Shown here in pieces: positions 1 through 9,744 of a stretch of DNA of 64,000 bases. How positions within the stretch are numbered: position 1 is the stretch's first letter; each line of letters begins with the position of its first letter. A program made the position numbers and the translations under genes. Origin of the DNA: Allobosea sp. (GTDB lineage Bacteria; Pseudomonadota; Alphaproteobacteria; Rhizobiales; Beijerinckiaceae); the NCBI RefSeq assembly GCF_030695125.1, contig NZ_JAUYTP010000036.1:140811-204810 (forward strand), read 5' to 3'. Below the pieces are notes generated by a model that had not been told where the DNA came from, ran no database searches, and saw nothing but the letters and a program-made list of their open reading frames with translations.

Positions 1-1573
1 TCTCCAGGAACGCCGTCACCAGCATGCCCTTGTCCTCGGGCACGAGGCGCTTCTTGTCGATGCGGACATATTCGCGGTCGCGCAGCGTCGAGAGCGTCGC
101 GGCATAGGTCGAGGGCCGGCCGATGCCGAGCTCTTCCATGCGCTTGACGAGGCTGGCTTCCGAATAGCGCGGCGGCGGCTCGGTGAAGTGCTGATCGGCG
201 GCGATGGCGCGCTTCTCCAGCCCGTCGCCCGTCTTCATCACGGGGAGCTTCTTGGAATCCTCGTCCTCCTCGTCGTCGCGGCTCTCCTGATAGAGCGTCA
301 GGAAGCCGTCGAAGAGCGTGACCTGGCCGGTGGCCCGCAGTTCGAGGGCGCGGCCTGCGACGGTCGCCGCGATGTCGACCGTGGTGCGCTCCAGCGAGGC
401 GGACTCCATCTGGCTGGCGATGGTGCGCTTCCAGATCAGCTCGTAGAGCTTCGCCTGCTCGGGCTCGAGATGGCGCATGACCATAGCCGGCAGCCGGCCG
501 AGATCGGTCGGGCGGATGGCCTCATGGGCCTCCTGCGCGTTCTTGGCCTTGACCGTGTATTTGCGCGGCACGCCGGGCACATAGGCGTCGCCGAATTCCT
601 TGCCGATGACGCGGCGTGCGGCCTCAATCGCCGAGCCGTCCATGTCGACGCCGTCGGTTCGCATATAGGTGATGAGACCGACCGTCTCGCCGCCGATATC
701 GACGCCCTCATAGAGCCGCTGCGCCAGCTGCATGGTCCGGGCGGGGGCGAGCCCGAGCTTGCGCGAGGCCTCCTGCTGCAGCGTCGAGGTCTGGAAGGGC
801 GGGTAGGGGTGGCGCTTGACGGGCTTCGCCTCGACATTCGCCACGTTGAAGGCGGCCGTCTCCAGCGCCTCCTTGAAGGCCCGGGCGTCGTCGCCATTGC
901 CGATATCGAGCCGGGTGATCTTCTTGCCGTCGGCGCCGACGAGACGGGCATCGAAGACGCCGCCCGCCGCCGTCGCCAGCGTCGCCACCAGCGACCAGTA
1001 TTCGCGGGCCCGGAAGGCCTCGATCTCGCGCTCGCGGTCGCAGACGATGCGCAGCGCCACCGACTGGACGCGGCCGGCCGAGCGGGCGCCCGGCAGCTTG
1101 CGCCAGAGCACGGGCGAGAGCGTGAAGCCGACGAGATAGTCGAGCGCGCGGCGCGCCAGATAGGCGTCGACCAGCGCCTGGTCGACCTGGCGCGGATTGG
1201 CGAGTGCGGTCTGCACCGCGTCCTTGGTCACAGCATTGAAGGTGACGCGCTCGACGGGGATGCCCTTCAGCGCCTTCTTGGCGTTGAGCGCCTCCAACAC
1301 GTGCCAGGAAATCGCCTCGCCCTCGCGGTCGGGGTCGGTCGCCAGGATCAGCTTGTCGGCACCCTTCAGCGCCTTGACGATCTCGGCGACCTGCTTGGCG
1401 CCGCGCCCCTCGATCTCCCACTTCATCGCGAAGTCATGCTCGGGATCGACCGACCCGTCCTTGGCCGGCAGGTCGCGGATATGCCCGAAGGAGGCGATCA
1501 CCTCATAGTCGGAGCCGAGATACTTGTTGATCGTCTTGGCCTTGGCCGGCGACTCGACGACGAGGAGCTTCAT
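1..1573 (-). CDS. topA: DNA topoisomerase I, N-terminal part (3' end outside window)
   Basis: Type IA topoisomerase that relaxes negative supercoils behind RNA polymerase and replication forks. The ATG at 1573 opens with the Toprim strand MKLLVVESPAKAKTI. The metal-binding acidic cluster DPDREGE places D80, D82 and E84. The active-site tyrosine lies in ITYMRTD at about Y303, close to Y319 of the E. coli enzyme. About 524 codons are visible and the frame stays open to base 1, so the C-terminal zinc-finger or lysine-rich tail is missing only because the window ends. It is transcribed away from the serine hydrolase gene across a 245-bp gap (1574-1818) in which I see no gene. Confidence 0.97.
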   Translation of the reverse strand, partial: MKLLVVESPAKAKTINKYLGSDYEVIASFGHIRDLPAKDGSVDPEHDFAMKWEIEGRGAKQVAEIVKALKGADKLILATDPDREGEAISWHVLEALNAKKALKGIPVERVTFNAVTKDAVQTALANPRQVDQALVDAYLARRALDYLVGFTLSPVLWRKLPGARSAGRVQSVALRIVCDREREIEAFRAREYWSLVATLATAAGGVFDARLVGADGKKITRLDIGNGDDARAFKEALETAAFNVANVEAKPVKRHPYPPFQTSTLQQEASRKLGLAPARTMQLAQRLYEGVDIGGETVGLITYMRTDGVDMDGSAIEAARRVIGKEFGDAYVPGVPRKYTVKAKNAQEAHEAIRPTDLGRLPAMVMRHLEPEQAKLYELIWKRTIASQMESASLERTTVDIAATVAGRALELRATGQVTLFDGFLTLYQESRDDEEDEDSKKLPVMKTGDGLEKRAIAADQHFTEPPPRYSEASLVKRMEELGIGRPSTYAATLSTLRDREYVRIDKKRLVPEDKGMLVTAFLE

Positions 1574-1818
1574 GATTTCGTGTCTCGGTAACAGCCTCAT
1601 CGGAGCGCGAAATGGCCCTGGGGCGATCTCGCGACCGGTGACGGACGAGGGCGTTTGGAATTGCGCGCGAAAGTGGTTCAGGGAACAGGCCGTGTCAAAC
1701 GCCGAATGCCGATTGCGACGTTCGGCGGCGTTTTGGCCACAATGCCCCCAGCCTGCCGTTCAGATGGGGGGCATCCCGTCGCGAACAAGCCGCCGGCCCA
1801 GCCGGCCCCAGGCCGCCT

Positions 1819-2946
1819 TCAGGCCATCGCGCCATACAGCTTGCCCAGGAAGGGGTCGAAGGACGCGCCGTCGATCCAGCGCAGCACGGCGACGAGATCG
1901 TTCTCCGGATCGACCAGGATGACATTCGTGCCCGCGCCCAGCGCCCAATAGGCGCTGGCCGGCACGCCGGCCTTGGCCGAGGGGCCGCGGTTCAGCCACC
2001 ACAGGAAGCCGTAATTGGACAGGGTCGGGGAGGGCGCCACCATCTGCGCGATCCAGTCGGCCGAGAGCAGGCTGCGCCCGCCCCATGCGCCGCCCTGCGC
2101 CATCAGCAGGCCGAAGCGCGCATGATCGCGCGCGCCGATGAACAGGCCGCCGCCCCAGTGGCCGCCGCCCGGCACGGACTGCATGCGCTGCCCGTCGATC
2201 TCGACGAAGGAGGTCTCGTAGCCCTGCCATTCCCAGTCGGACGAGGCCCCGATTGGTTCCATGATGCGCGCGCGCAGCACATCCGGCAAAGGCCGGCGGA
2301 AGCGCTGCAGCAAACAATAGCCCAGCAGGTTCACCCGCACGTCGTTGTATTCGTAGAAGCTGCCAGGCGCGTTCAGCTCACGCTTCTGCCCCTTGCGGCT
2401 GTTGTCGGCGCCGGGCCCGATCTGGCGGTTGTGGTCGACCTGGTCGGACTTGCCGAAGATCTCGCCCTGCCACTCGCTCGACTGCTGCAGCAGATGCCGC
2501 CAGGTGATCGGCGCATTACGGGCGCTCTCGAAGAACGGCCCCGGCACGCTTTTGCCCACCGGCTCGTCGAGATCGGCGATCAGCCCGTCCTGCACGGCGA
2601 GCCCCGCCAGCACCGACAGGTAGCTCTTGGCGATCGAGAACGTCATGTCGGTACGGGCGGTGTCGCCCCATTCCGCCACGATCCGCCCGCCCTTCAGCAC
2701 GAGGCCGGCCGGCCCGCCGCGCCCGCGAACGGGGCCGACGATCTCGCTCCACGGCCCGCTCTCGTTCCACTCGACATTCCCGACATAGCGCCCGTCAGGA
2801 TAAAACAGGCTCTTCGGCCAGGGGCTGTCATGAGCCTGCGCGAAGGCAACCGCCTCCGCGAGTCGGGCCTCGTCGAACCCCGCCTCGTCGGGCGCGATCG
2901 TGTTCCAGGTCGAGCCATGGGCGGCGGGAACGGCGGAGGGGGACAT
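1819..2946 (-). CDS. Serine hydrolase of the beta-lactamase/EstB family
   Basis: A 375-residue protein of the class C beta-lactamase-like family (penicillin-binding esterases such as EstB). The nucleophile motif S-I-A-K is at S104-K107, and the second motif with Tyr200 in YEYND follows about 95 residues later, as the family requires. I chose ATG 2946 because a GAGGAG ribosome site sits about 9 bases upstream; the open frame runs 36 codons further but without a start signal. No clear signal peptide is visible, so it is probably cytoplasmic. Substrate cannot be told from sequence: esterase or amidase is more likely than antibiotic resistance. It is divergent from pyrB. Confidence 0.85.
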   Translation of the reverse strand: MSPSAVPAAHGSTWNTIAPDEAGFDEARLAEAVAFAQAHDSPWPKSLFYPDGRYVGNVEWNESGPWSEIVGPVRGRGGPAGLVLKGGRIVAEWGDTARTDMTFSIAKSYLSVLAGLAVQDGLIADLDEPVGKSVPGPFFESARNAPITWRHLLQQSSEWQGEIFGKSDQVDHNRQIGPGADNSRKGQKRELNAPGSFYEYNDVRVNLLGYCLLQRFRRPLPDVLRARIMEPIGASSDWEWQGYETSFVEIDGQRMQSVPGGGHWGGGLFIGARDHARFGLLMAQGGAWGGRSLLSADWIAQMVAPSPTLSNYGFLWWLNRGPSAKAGVPASAYWALGAGTNVILVDPENDLVAVLRWIDGASFDPFLGKLYGAMA

Positions 2947-3099
2947 GGGCAGGCTCCTCACGGCGGGCAGGGTGCGGCAAGGCCGCAGCTCAAGCCGTAG
3001 CGGCGTTTGACCTGCGCCGCCATCGGGGCAACCGCATTGTGACAACAGCGGCATGCGGCTTGCGCGTCGCCCGACTCGCGCCTAAACACCCCTCTTCAA

Positions 3100-4044
3100 A
3101 TGACATCGCCAGCCCCGCTCTATCCGCACCGGCATCTCCTCGGCATCGAGGGGCTCTCCCATTTGGACATCGAGGCGCTGCTGGACAGGGCGGACGCCTA
3201 TGTCGCGCTCTCCCGCCAGGTCGAGAAAAAGACCGCGACGCTGCGCGGCCGCACCCAGATCAACCTGTTCTTCGAGCCCTCGACACGGACGCAGGCCTCC
3301 TTCGAGCTGGCCGGAAAGCGGCTGGGCGCCGACGTCATGAACATGTCGGTGGCCTCCTCCTCGGTGAAGAAGGGCGAGACGCTGATCGACACCGCCGCGA
3401 CGCTGAACGCGATGCGGCCCGACATCATCGTCGTGCGCCATCACGCGGCGGGTGCGGTCAATCTGCTCGCCCGCAAGGTCGGCTGCTCGGTGGTGAATGC
3501 CGGCGACGGCGCCCATGAGCATCCGACCCAGGCCCTGCTCGACGCCCTGACCATCCGCCGCAACAAGGGGCGGATCATGGGGCTGACGGTCGCGATCTGC
3601 GGCGACATCCTGCATTCGCGCGTCGCCCGCTCCAACATCATCCTGCTGAATGCTCTGGGAGCGAAGGTCCGGCTGATCGCGCCCTCGACGCTTCTGCCCG
3701 CCGGCATCGAGCGCATGGGCGTCGATATCTTCACCGACATGAACAAGGGGCTGGAGGGCGCTGATATCGTGATGATGCTGCGCCTCCAGCTCGAGCGCAT
3801 GCATGGCGCCTTCGTCCCCTCCTCGAAGGAGTATTTCCGCTATTTCGGGCTCGACCGCGACAAGCTCCAGCGCGCGCAACCCGATGCGCTGGTGATGCAT
3901 CCCGGCCCGATGAACCGCGGCGTCGAGATCTCCTCCGAGGTCGCCGACGGCGCGCAGTCGCTGATCCGCGAGCAGGTCGAGATGGGTGTCGCGGTCCGCA
4001 TGGCCGTGCTCGACGCGCTGGCGCAGCATCTGCCCAATGTCTGA
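3100..4044 (+). CDS. pyrB: Aspartate carbamoyltransferase catalytic subunit
   Basis: Condenses carbamoyl phosphate with aspartate in the second step of pyrimidine synthesis. The 314-residue length is normal for the catalytic chain. The carbamoyl-phosphate loop FEPSTRT is at residues 58-64 and the second conserved motif [10 protein letters not shown] at 141-150. The reading frame ends inside the start region of the pyrC-like gene, so the two are translationally coupled. This pairing with a degenerate dihydroorotase is the arrangement in which the pseudo-enzyme forms part of the ATCase holoenzyme (known from Pseudomonas-type PyrB/PyrC'). No pyrI regulatory subunit gene is nearby. Confidence 0.97.
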   Translation: MTSPAPLYPHRHLLGIEGLSHLDIEALLDRADAYVALSRQVEKKTATLRGRTQINLFFEPSTRTQASFELAGKRLGADVMNMSVASSSVKKGETLIDTAATLNAMRPDIIVVRHHAAGAVNLLARKVGCSVVNAGDGAHEHPTQALLDALTIRRNKGRIMGLTVAICGDILHSRVARSNIILLNALGAKVRLIAPSTLLPAGIERMGVDIFTDMNKGLEGADIVMMLRLQLERMHGAFVPSSKEYFRYFGLDRDKLQRAQPDALVMHPGPMNRGVEISSEVADGAQSLIREQVEMGVAVRMAVLDALAQHLPNV

Positions 4045-4060
4045 GCGAGTGGAACCGGGC

Positions 4061-5362
4061 ATGGCCGAACTTCAGGACGTCGCGATCCTCGATGCGCGCC
4101 TCGTCGACCCCGCCACCGGCCGCGACGGGCGCGGCTCGCTGCTGATGCGCGGCGGCGTCATTGCCTCGGTCGAATGGGGCGCGGCGCCCGCGACCGCTGA
4201 GGGCGTCCATCGCATCGATGCGCGCGGCCTCGTCGTCGCGCCCGGCCTGGTCGATCTGCGCGCCTTTCTGGGCGAGCCCGGCGCCGAATTCCGCGAGACT
4301 TTGGGCACGGGCTCGCAGGCCGCAGCCGCCGGCGGCGTCACCACGGTGGTCTGCCGGCCCGACACCGACCCGCCGATCGACGATCCCGCGATCATCGACT
4401 TCATCAAGCGCCGCGCCCGCGACAAGGCGATCGTCAACGTCCTGCCCTGCGCCGCCCTGACCAAGGGGCTGCACGGCAAGGAGATCACCGAGATCGGGCT
4501 TTTGCTCGAGGCCGGCGCGGTCGCCTTCGGCGACGGCGCCAAGGCTCTGCGCAATCCGCAGATCATGCGGCGCGCGCTGATCTATGCGCGGGATTTCGAC
4601 GCGCTGATCATGAACCATGTCGAGGATCCCGACCTGCGCGGCTCGGGCGTGATGGCCGAGGGCGAGTTCGCCAGCCGCAAGGGCCTGCCCGGGATTCCGC
4701 GCGAGGCCGAGACGGTGATGCTGGAGCGCGATCTGCGCCTCGCCCGCGCGACGGGAGGTCGCTACCACGCCGCGATGATCTCCTGTTCCGACTCGATCGA
4801 GTTGATGCGCCGCGCGAAGGCCGATGGCTTGCGCGTCACCTGCGGCGCCTCGATCAACAATTTGACGCTGAACGAGAACGACGTCGGCGACTACCGCACC
4901 TTCTGCAAGGTCTCGCCGCCCTTGCGCGACGAGCAGGAACGGCTGGCCCTGGTCGCCGCGCTGGCCGAGGGCGTCATCGACGTCGTCGTCTCCGATCACG
5001 ATCCGCAGGACGTCGAAACCAAGCGCCAGCCCTTCGCCGAGGCGGCGGATGGAGCGCTCGGCATCGAGACGCTGCTCTCGGCCTCGCTGCGCCTCGTCCA
5101 GGCCGGCCAGATCGCCTTGCCGGACCTGCTGGCGGCACTCTCGACCAAGCCGGCCGATCTGCTGGGCCTGCGCTGCGGCCGGCTCGCAGCCGGCGCGCCT
5201 GCCGACCTGATGCTGCTGGACATCGACGCGCCCTATGTCGTCGACAAGCGCAAGCTCAAGTCGCGCGCCAAGAACTCGCCCTTCGACGAGGCGCGTCTCG
5301 AGGGCATCGTGCAGGCGACCTTTGTCGCCGGCCGCAGGGTCTATGAGATGCCGTCCGTTTGA
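4061..5362 (+). CDS. pyrC: Dihydroorotase-like protein lacking metal ligands (PyrC' type)
   Basis: A 433-residue amidohydrolase-fold protein of the dihydroorotase family, next to pyrB. In active enzymes the first strand carries H-x-H; here the matching segment PGLVDLRAFLGEPG has R67-A-F69. The later paired histidines are replaced by N-N (SINNLTLNE), while the late aspartate (SDHDPQD) is kept. Loss of these ligands predicts no catalysis. In gammaproteobacteria such pseudo-dihydroorotases are needed to assemble or stabilise PyrB; I infer the same here, with the real dihydroorotase elsewhere in the genome. ATG 4061 is preferred; ATG 4037, overlapping the pyrB stop, is the alternative and would add 8 residues. 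Confidence 0.9.
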   Translation: MAELQDVAILDARLVDPATGRDGRGSLLMRGGVIASVEWGAAPATAEGVHRIDARGLVVAPGLVDLRAFLGEPGAEFRETLGTGSQAAAAGGVTTVVCRPDTDPPIDDPAIIDFIKRRARDKAIVNVLPCAALTKGLHGKEITEIGLLLEAGAVAFGDGAKALRNPQIMRRALIYARDFDALIMNHVEDPDLRGSGVMAEGEFASRKGLPGIPREAETVMLERDLRLARATGGRYHAAMISCSDSIELMRRAKADGLRVTCGASINNLTLNENDVGDYRTFCKVSPPLRDEQERLALVAALAEGVIDVVVSDHDPQDVETKRQPFAEAADGALGIETLLSASLRLVQAGQIALPDLLAALSTKPADLLGLRCGRLAAGAPADLMLLDIDAPYVVDKRKLKSRAKNSPFDEARLEGIVQATFVAGRRVYEMPSV

Positions 5363-5414
5363 GGGGATCGCTGCGGGTGGCCGCTTGTCGACAGCATGCC
5401 ACCCGTTTTGGCGA

Positions 5415-5852
5415 TCAGACCTGAGGCGTCGGCACCCTCCGCAACCGGCTGGGCTTGGCGGGACGCCTGGGCGTGTGGACCGGCACCATCGTCGCGAAGA
5501 CGGGATTTGGCGTGTGATCCAGAGTTGCGCCGGTGCTCGCATCGACGGCCACACCGATGATCCCGCCGACGAGAATGTTGCCTGCCATGCCCGCGGCGCC
5601 GCCGCCGCTCACTTCCGTCTTGACTGCGATCTGCTGGGAGAGGTGGCCCGGCAGCTCGAAGGTGGCGACGAATTCCTGCTTGCGGCTGATCGGAAATGTG
5701 CAGGGGGTCGCCTGGCAGACGAGGCCCGTCGATGTCTGCACCTTCGCGCCTGGCGGATCAGAGTTGAAGGTCACGTTCTCGTTGGATCCGCGCGTCACCG
5801 TCCCGCACGCACTGACGCTCAGCGCCATGGCGATCACCATCAAAATTCGCAT
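5415..5852 (-). CDS. Putative small lipoprotein
   Basis: A 145-residue protein beginning MRILMVIAMALSVSACG: a short hydrophobic signal followed by the lipobox LSVSAC, with the cysteine at about residue 16, so it is probably lipidated. The next stretch (TRGSNENVTFNSDPPGAKV) resembles the start of PEGA-type surface domains, and a glycine-rich segment GGGAAGMAGNILVGGIIG follows near residue 90, possibly membrane-interacting. An AGGGG ribosome site about 12 bases upstream supports ATG 5852; the open frame extends 15 codons further. Its role is unknown. It converges with the pyrC-like gene. Confidence 0.75.
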   Translation of the reverse strand: MRILMVIAMALSVSACGTVTRGSNENVTFNSDPPGAKVQTSTGLVCQATPCTFPISRKQEFVATFELPGHLSQQIAVKTEVSGGGAAGMAGNILVGGIIGVAVDASTGATLDHTPNPVFATMVPVHTPRRPAKPSRLRRVPTPQV

Positions 5853-6188
5853 TGCTTTAAAAGCCCCTAGCCTGGTTTCTTCGATCGCTGGTCGCATGGG
5901 CCGCCGGTCGAGTCGAGCGTGGGACTATGCGCTTGGCCAGGTTATCCACGCGCTCGCGAATCTGGCCTGGTCGGGCGTCTGATGTTCCCAAAACCACGCA
6001 TAAGCTTCGTCTCGCCCTGGATGTCACAATATCGGAGGAGACGATGTCCATGGCGAGCAGGGACCGCGCCGTCTGGCGAACCAGCCACATGGCCGGTTTG
6101 TCCGTGAATGGACAAAAAAAGAACGTTTCTTCAGCCTGCCCTGGTGCGCTAAGGCTATGGTGAGCCAAAGCGATGCAAAGGTTGTGGC
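5853..6188. other. Intergenic region upstream of plsY
   Basis: A 336-bp gap between the divergently oriented lipoprotein and plsY genes, so promoters for both should lie here. I do not see a convincing sigma70 pair. The only coding signal is a short ORF behind a strong GGAGGAG site (listed separately). An A-rich tract, ggacaaaaaaagaacg near 6112, is the only AT-rich patch. Confidence 0.5.
6044..6163 (+). CDS. Possible 39-codon small ORF with strong ribosome site
   Basis: ATG 6044 follows GGAGGAGACG with ideal spacing. The ORF encodes 39 residues, starting [11 protein letters not shown] and ending GALRLW, and stops 25 bp before plsY. The ribosome site is the best in the neighbourhood, but the peptide has no recognisable domain and could be chance. 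It might be a leader peptide for plsY. Weak call. Confidence 0.2.
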   Translation: MSMASRDRAVWRTSHMAGLSVNGQKKNVSSACPGALRLW

Positions 6189-6812
6189 ATGTCGGATCTG
6201 CTGAACTGGAGCCTGTCCTGGCCCGCCTTCGCTGCGGCGCTTGTCGTCGGCTACCTGTTCGGGTCGATCCCCTTCGGCATCCTGCTGACGAAGCTCAGCG
6301 GCGGGCCTGATCTGCGCAGCATCGGCTCGGGCAATATCGGCGCGACCAATGTCCTGCGCACCGGCAACAAGAAGCTCGCGGCGCTGACGCTGCTCGGCGA
6401 CATGCTCAAGGGCACCGCCGCCGTTCTGGTCGGATATCATGTCCTGGGCGGGCCCCAGGCCGCGCTGATCGCGGGGCTGGGCGCGTTTCTGGGGCATCTC
6501 TTCCCGGTCTGGATCGGCTTCAAGGGCGGCAAGGGCGTCGCCACCTATCTCGGCATCCTGATCGGGCTCGCCTGGCCGATCGCGCTCGCCTTCGCCGCGA
6601 TCTGGCTGTCGGTCGCGAAACTCTCGAAATACTCCTCGCTCTCGGCGCTGGTCGCGAGCCTCGCCACGCCGCTCCTGCTCTGGTTTGCCACCGGCAACCG
6701 GCAGGCGGCCTTGCTCATGGCCGCGCTGGCGGGCCTGCTCTGGTTCATGCACCGAAGCAACATCGCCCGGCTGCTCTCCGGCAGCGAGGGCAAGATCGGC
6801 CAGAAGGGTTGA
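6189..6812 (+). CDS. plsY: Acyl-phosphate:glycerol-3-phosphate acyltransferase
   Basis: Integral membrane enzyme that transfers the acyl group of acyl phosphate to glycerol-3-phosphate, the first step of phospholipid synthesis. The 207 residues contain about five hydrophobic segments. The diagnostic motif GSGNIGATN lies at residues 47-54, and the glycine-rich second motif FKGGKGVAT follows at about 112-120. Length and motifs are normal for PlsY. It lies 7 bp before dprA in the same direction, so the two are probably co-transcribed. Confidence 0.96.
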   Translation: MSDLLNWSLSWPAFAAALVVGYLFGSIPFGILLTKLSGGPDLRSIGSGNIGATNVLRTGNKKLAALTLLGDMLKGTAAVLVGYHVLGGPQAALIAGLGAFLGHLFPVWIGFKGGKGVATYLGILIGLAWPIALAFAAIWLSVAKLSKYSSLSALVASLATPLLLWFATGNRQAALLMAALAGLLWFMHRSNIARLLSGSEGKIGQKG

Positions 6813-6819
6813 GGCGCCC

Positions 6820-8040
6820 ATGGCTGGCATCGTTCTCAGCGATCGCCAGCGCCTCGACTGGCTCCGCCTGATCCGCAGCGAAAGCGTCGGGCCGCGCACC
6901 TTTCGTTCGCTGATGAACCGCTTCGGCGGCGCCGCCGCTGCGCTCGACGCCCTGCCGGACCTGGCCCGCCAGGCCGGCCGCGACATCCGCCTGTGCACGA
7001 TGGCTGAGGCGGAGCGCGAGATGGAGGCGCTGCGCCGGCTTGGCGGCCGCTTCGTCGCGCTGGGCGAGGGCCAGTATCCACGCGCCCTCCAGGCGATCGA
7101 CAGCGCGCCGCCCTTGCTGGCCGTGCTCGGCCGGGTCGATGTGCTGCTGCGGCCCTGCGTTGCGCTCGTAGGCTCGCGCAATGCCTCGGCCGCCGGCCTC
7201 AAATTCACCGCACGCCTGGCTCGCGATCTCGGCGAGGCGGGCTTTGCCGTCGTCTCGGGGCTGGCGCGGGGCATCGACACGGCCGCGCATGAAGCCAGCC
7301 TCGCCACCGGCACCGTCGCGGTTCTGGCCGGCGGCCTCGATGAGGTCTATCCGCCCCAGAACGTTCCGTTGCTGCAGCGGCTGCTGGCGGAGGGCGCGGC
7401 GATCAGCGAGATGCCGCTGGGCCTCGCCCCGCGCGGACGCGACTTTCCGCGCCGCAACCGGCTGGTCTCGGGCCTGTCGCTGGGGACGGTGGTGGTCGAG
7501 GCCGCCCGCAAATCCGGCTCGCTGATCACCGCCCGCTTCGCCAACGAGCAGGGCCGGCTCGTCTTCGCGGTGCCCGGCTCGCCGCTCGATCCCCGGGCAG
7601 AAGGCGGCAACCACCTGATCCGCGAGGGGGCGACGCTCTGCGCCGAGGCCGCCCATGTCATCGAGGCGCTGACGCCTTTGCTCGAGCGGGATATCGGATC
7701 TCTGTCGCTGCCCACGTCCATGAGCGACGGCGCGGGGGAAAGCAGGACCGAGGCTTTGTGGGACGAACTCGATCTGCCCGATGTCGAACCGGCGCCCCTG
7801 GCCGCCGTTCCCCAACCCGAACGCGCCCAGCCCGCCATGTCTGAGGCCGGGGATGACGACGCGGCTGCGATCCGCCGGCTGGTCCTGGACCTTCTCGGCG
7901 GGGCACCCGTCTCGCCGGACGACCTGGTGCGCGCCAGCGGCCGTTCGGCCCGCGAGATCAGCCTCGCACTGCTCAATCTCGAACTCGACGGCTCCATCCG
8001 TCGTCAGGCCGGGGGGCTGTTGTCGCGAATCGAACCCTGA
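6820..8040 (+). CDS. dprA: DNA processing protein DprA
   Basis: A 406-residue DprA/Smf protein that binds incoming single-stranded DNA and loads RecA during natural transformation; it is widespread even in bacteria not known to be competent. The N-terminal SAM-like region is followed by the Rossmann core with [10 protein letters not shown] (about residues 120-130) and [12 protein letters not shown] (about 147-158). The C-terminal part holds a winged helix ([27 protein letters not shown]) separated by an acidic linker. ATG 6820 begins just after the plsY stop and removes a 45-codon extension that overlaps plsY. Confidence 0.96.
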   Translation: MAGIVLSDRQRLDWLRLIRSESVGPRTFRSLMNRFGGAAAALDALPDLARQAGRDIRLCTMAEAEREMEALRRLGGRFVALGEGQYPRALQAIDSAPPLLAVLGRVDVLLRPCVALVGSRNASAAGLKFTARLARDLGEAGFAVVSGLARGIDTAAHEASLATGTVAVLAGGLDEVYPPQNVPLLQRLLAEGAAISEMPLGLAPRGRDFPRRNRLVSGLSLGTVVVEAARKSGSLITARFANEQGRLVFAVPGSPLDPRAEGGNHLIREGATLCAEAAHVIEALTPLLERDIGSLSLPTSMSDGAGESRTEALWDELDLPDVEPAPLAAVPQPERAQPAMSEAGDDDAAAIRRLVLDLLGGAPVSPDDLVRASGRSAREISLALLNLELDGSIRRQAGGLLSRIEP

Positions 8041-8108
8041 AACCGACGAAGCGGCAATGCAACCACAGGTTTAGTTTACGGGTCCGCGCCGGAGCCCGAG
8101 AGCCACGG

Positions 8109-8405
8109 TCAGCCGCTCTGCTCGGGCATGCGCTGCGCGAGGCGCTGGACCTGGATGGCCGCCTCCAGCCGTGCCATCTCGAGGAAATAAGCCAGACTGT
8201 CGAGATCGGCTGCGTGCGCCATCATGCGCAGTTCTGCGGTCAAAATCTCGATATATCCGGCCACCTCCAGGGGAATCGTCCGCTGGGGCGCGTGCTGTCG
8301 CCCGTTTGGGCCCGTGATCGGCTGCTCTCTGGAGCGCCTGGAAGGGGAGCGGCCGGCCAGGGCATTGTCGTGAGACGGAAGTGGACTGCGCCGATCTGAC
8401 GTCAT
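8109..8405 (-). CDS. Hypothetical protein
   Basis: About 98 residues from ATG 8405, chosen for a GAGGA site about 10 bases upstream; ATG 8492 would give 127 residues with an arginine-rich N-terminus. The N-terminal half is polar and probably disordered. The C-terminal 45 residues (GYIEILTAELRMMAHAADLDSLAYFLEMARLEA) form an amphipathic helical pair of the kind seen in small conserved rhizobial proteins. No catalytic motif is visible. Convergent with dprA across about 70 bp. Function unknown. Confidence 0.55.
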   Translation of the reverse strand: MTSDRRSPLPSHDNALAGRSPSRRSREQPITGPNGRQHAPQRTIPLEVAGYIEILTAELRMMAHAADLDSLAYFLEMARLEAAIQVQRLAQRMPEQSG

Positions 8406-8522
8406 CGCCAACAGATCCTCGAGAACAATAGCCGCGCGCGGGCGCCTGCGCCCCGCCGCGATGGCGTGAGGCGATGCAATCATAGCGTGCATCGCGCGGC
8501 AATCTCAAGCGTTTGATCGGCT

Positions 8523-9437
8523 TCAACCCAGGAAAAGCACCGCCAGCGGCAGGGTCGCAAGCGCGAGCAGGGTCTGCAGTGTGGTGATCTCCGCCATCAG
8601 CGGCGCATCGCCGCCGAGGTCGCGCGCCAGGAAATACGCTGCGGTCGCGGTGGGCACGGAGGCGGCGACGACCGTCATCGTCAGGGCGGGGCCAGAGAGA
8701 CCGAACTGGCGCGCGATCGTCCAGGCCAGCAGCGGCATGACCACGAGCTTGACTCCGACCGCGATGCAATGCGCCAGGCGCGGCCGGGCGAGACTGCGCA
8801 GATCCAGCCCGGCGCCCACCGCCAGCAGGCCGACGCCGAGCGCCGCGCGCCCCATGACGTCGAGATAGGTCACGATCGCCGCCGGCAGCATCCACTGCAT
8901 CTGGTTGAGCGCCAGCCCGACCGCAGACGACCAGATGAAGGGGTTGAAGACGATCGAGCGAACCGTGGCCGACGGGCTCATCGGCCGGCCATTGGCAAAG
9001 CGCGCCAGTACCACGACGCACAGCACGTTGAGCAGGGGGATCATCGCCGCGACCGCGATCGCCATCAGGGTCGTGCCGTCGCGGCCCTGCAGCCCCGCCG
9101 CCAGCGCGAGCGCGATGAAGGTGTTCCAGCGCACCGAGCCCTGGAAGATAGAGGTGAAGGCGGGGCCATCGATGCCGGCGCGTGCCAGCAGCGGCCGGCA
9201 GGCGAGCAGCAGGCCCGCGACGGTGAGGATCGCCAGGACGAGGCTCAGACCCATCTCCAGGACCGGCAGCGCGCCGAGATCGGCGACCGCGAGCGTATGG
9301 ATGACGACCGCCGGAAACAGCACCTGGTAGGTCAGCCGCTCGACGCCGAGCCAATGCGCCGGCGACACCGTTCCCCGCGCTTTGAGAGCCCAGCCCGTGG
9401 CGATGACGAGGAAGACGGCGATCAGACTGGACAGCAT
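8523..9437 (-). CDS. AEC family transporter (auxin efflux carrier type)
   Basis: A 304-residue permease with about ten hydrophobic helices in the N- and C-terminal five-helix halves typical of the AEC (auxin efflux carrier/malonate/malate) family. Conserved features include SVRWNTFIA before the middle of the protein and SVPTATAAYFLARDLGGD near the C-terminus, where the family has its conserved polar helix. ATG 9437 gives a normal N-terminus starting directly in the first helix (MLSSLIAVFLVIATGWALK). The open frame continues 81 codons upstream without membrane character. The substrate is probably an organic acid but cannot be assigned. Confidence 0.85.
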   Translation of the reverse strand: MLSSLIAVFLVIATGWALKARGTVSPAHWLGVERLTYQVLFPAVVIHTLAVADLGALPVLEMGLSLVLAILTVAGLLLACRPLLARAGIDGPAFTSIFQGSVRWNTFIALALAAGLQGRDGTTLMAIAVAAMIPLLNVLCVVVLARFANGRPMSPSATVRSIVFNPFIWSSAVGLALNQMQWMLPAAIVTYLDVMGRAALGVGLLAVGAGLDLRSLARPRLAHCIAVGVKLVVMPLLAWTIARQFGLSGPALTMTVVAASVPTATAAYFLARDLGGDAPLMAEITTLQTLLALATLPLAVLFLG

Positions 9438-9744
9438 GTGGGGGACAGCAATGAAAAGGGAGGAGGGCGCCGCTTCAAAAAGCCCGGAGGGCGCGCGGGG
9501 CAGGCGGAACAGGCGGCGCGGCCTGGCGTTTCGATGGACAGGCCAGAGATCGTACAGGCCAAGGATCGTCAGGAAGGCGTCGGCGCCACTCCTTTCATGG
9601 CGGCCCACGGCGGGCAAGGGGCGCGATATGAGGGCGCCCTGCGCCTGCCGCATTCCCGCCGCGATCGGTTCACGCCGCATTCAAGCACGCGGGCCGATCC
9701 TTGGCATTCAGGTCGGGAGCATCCCGACAGACAGGAGATCCATC

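Noticed and set aside
188..1591. 467-codon plus-strand ORF at the left edge
   Set aside because: Antisense of topA, whose Toprim and tyrosine motifs are intact on the minus strand.
1698..1736. Inverted repeat CGCCGAA...TTCGGCG in the topA/serine hydrolase gap
   Set aside because: Only 7 bp with a 14-base loop and a poor T run; too weak to call a terminator in GC-rich DNA.
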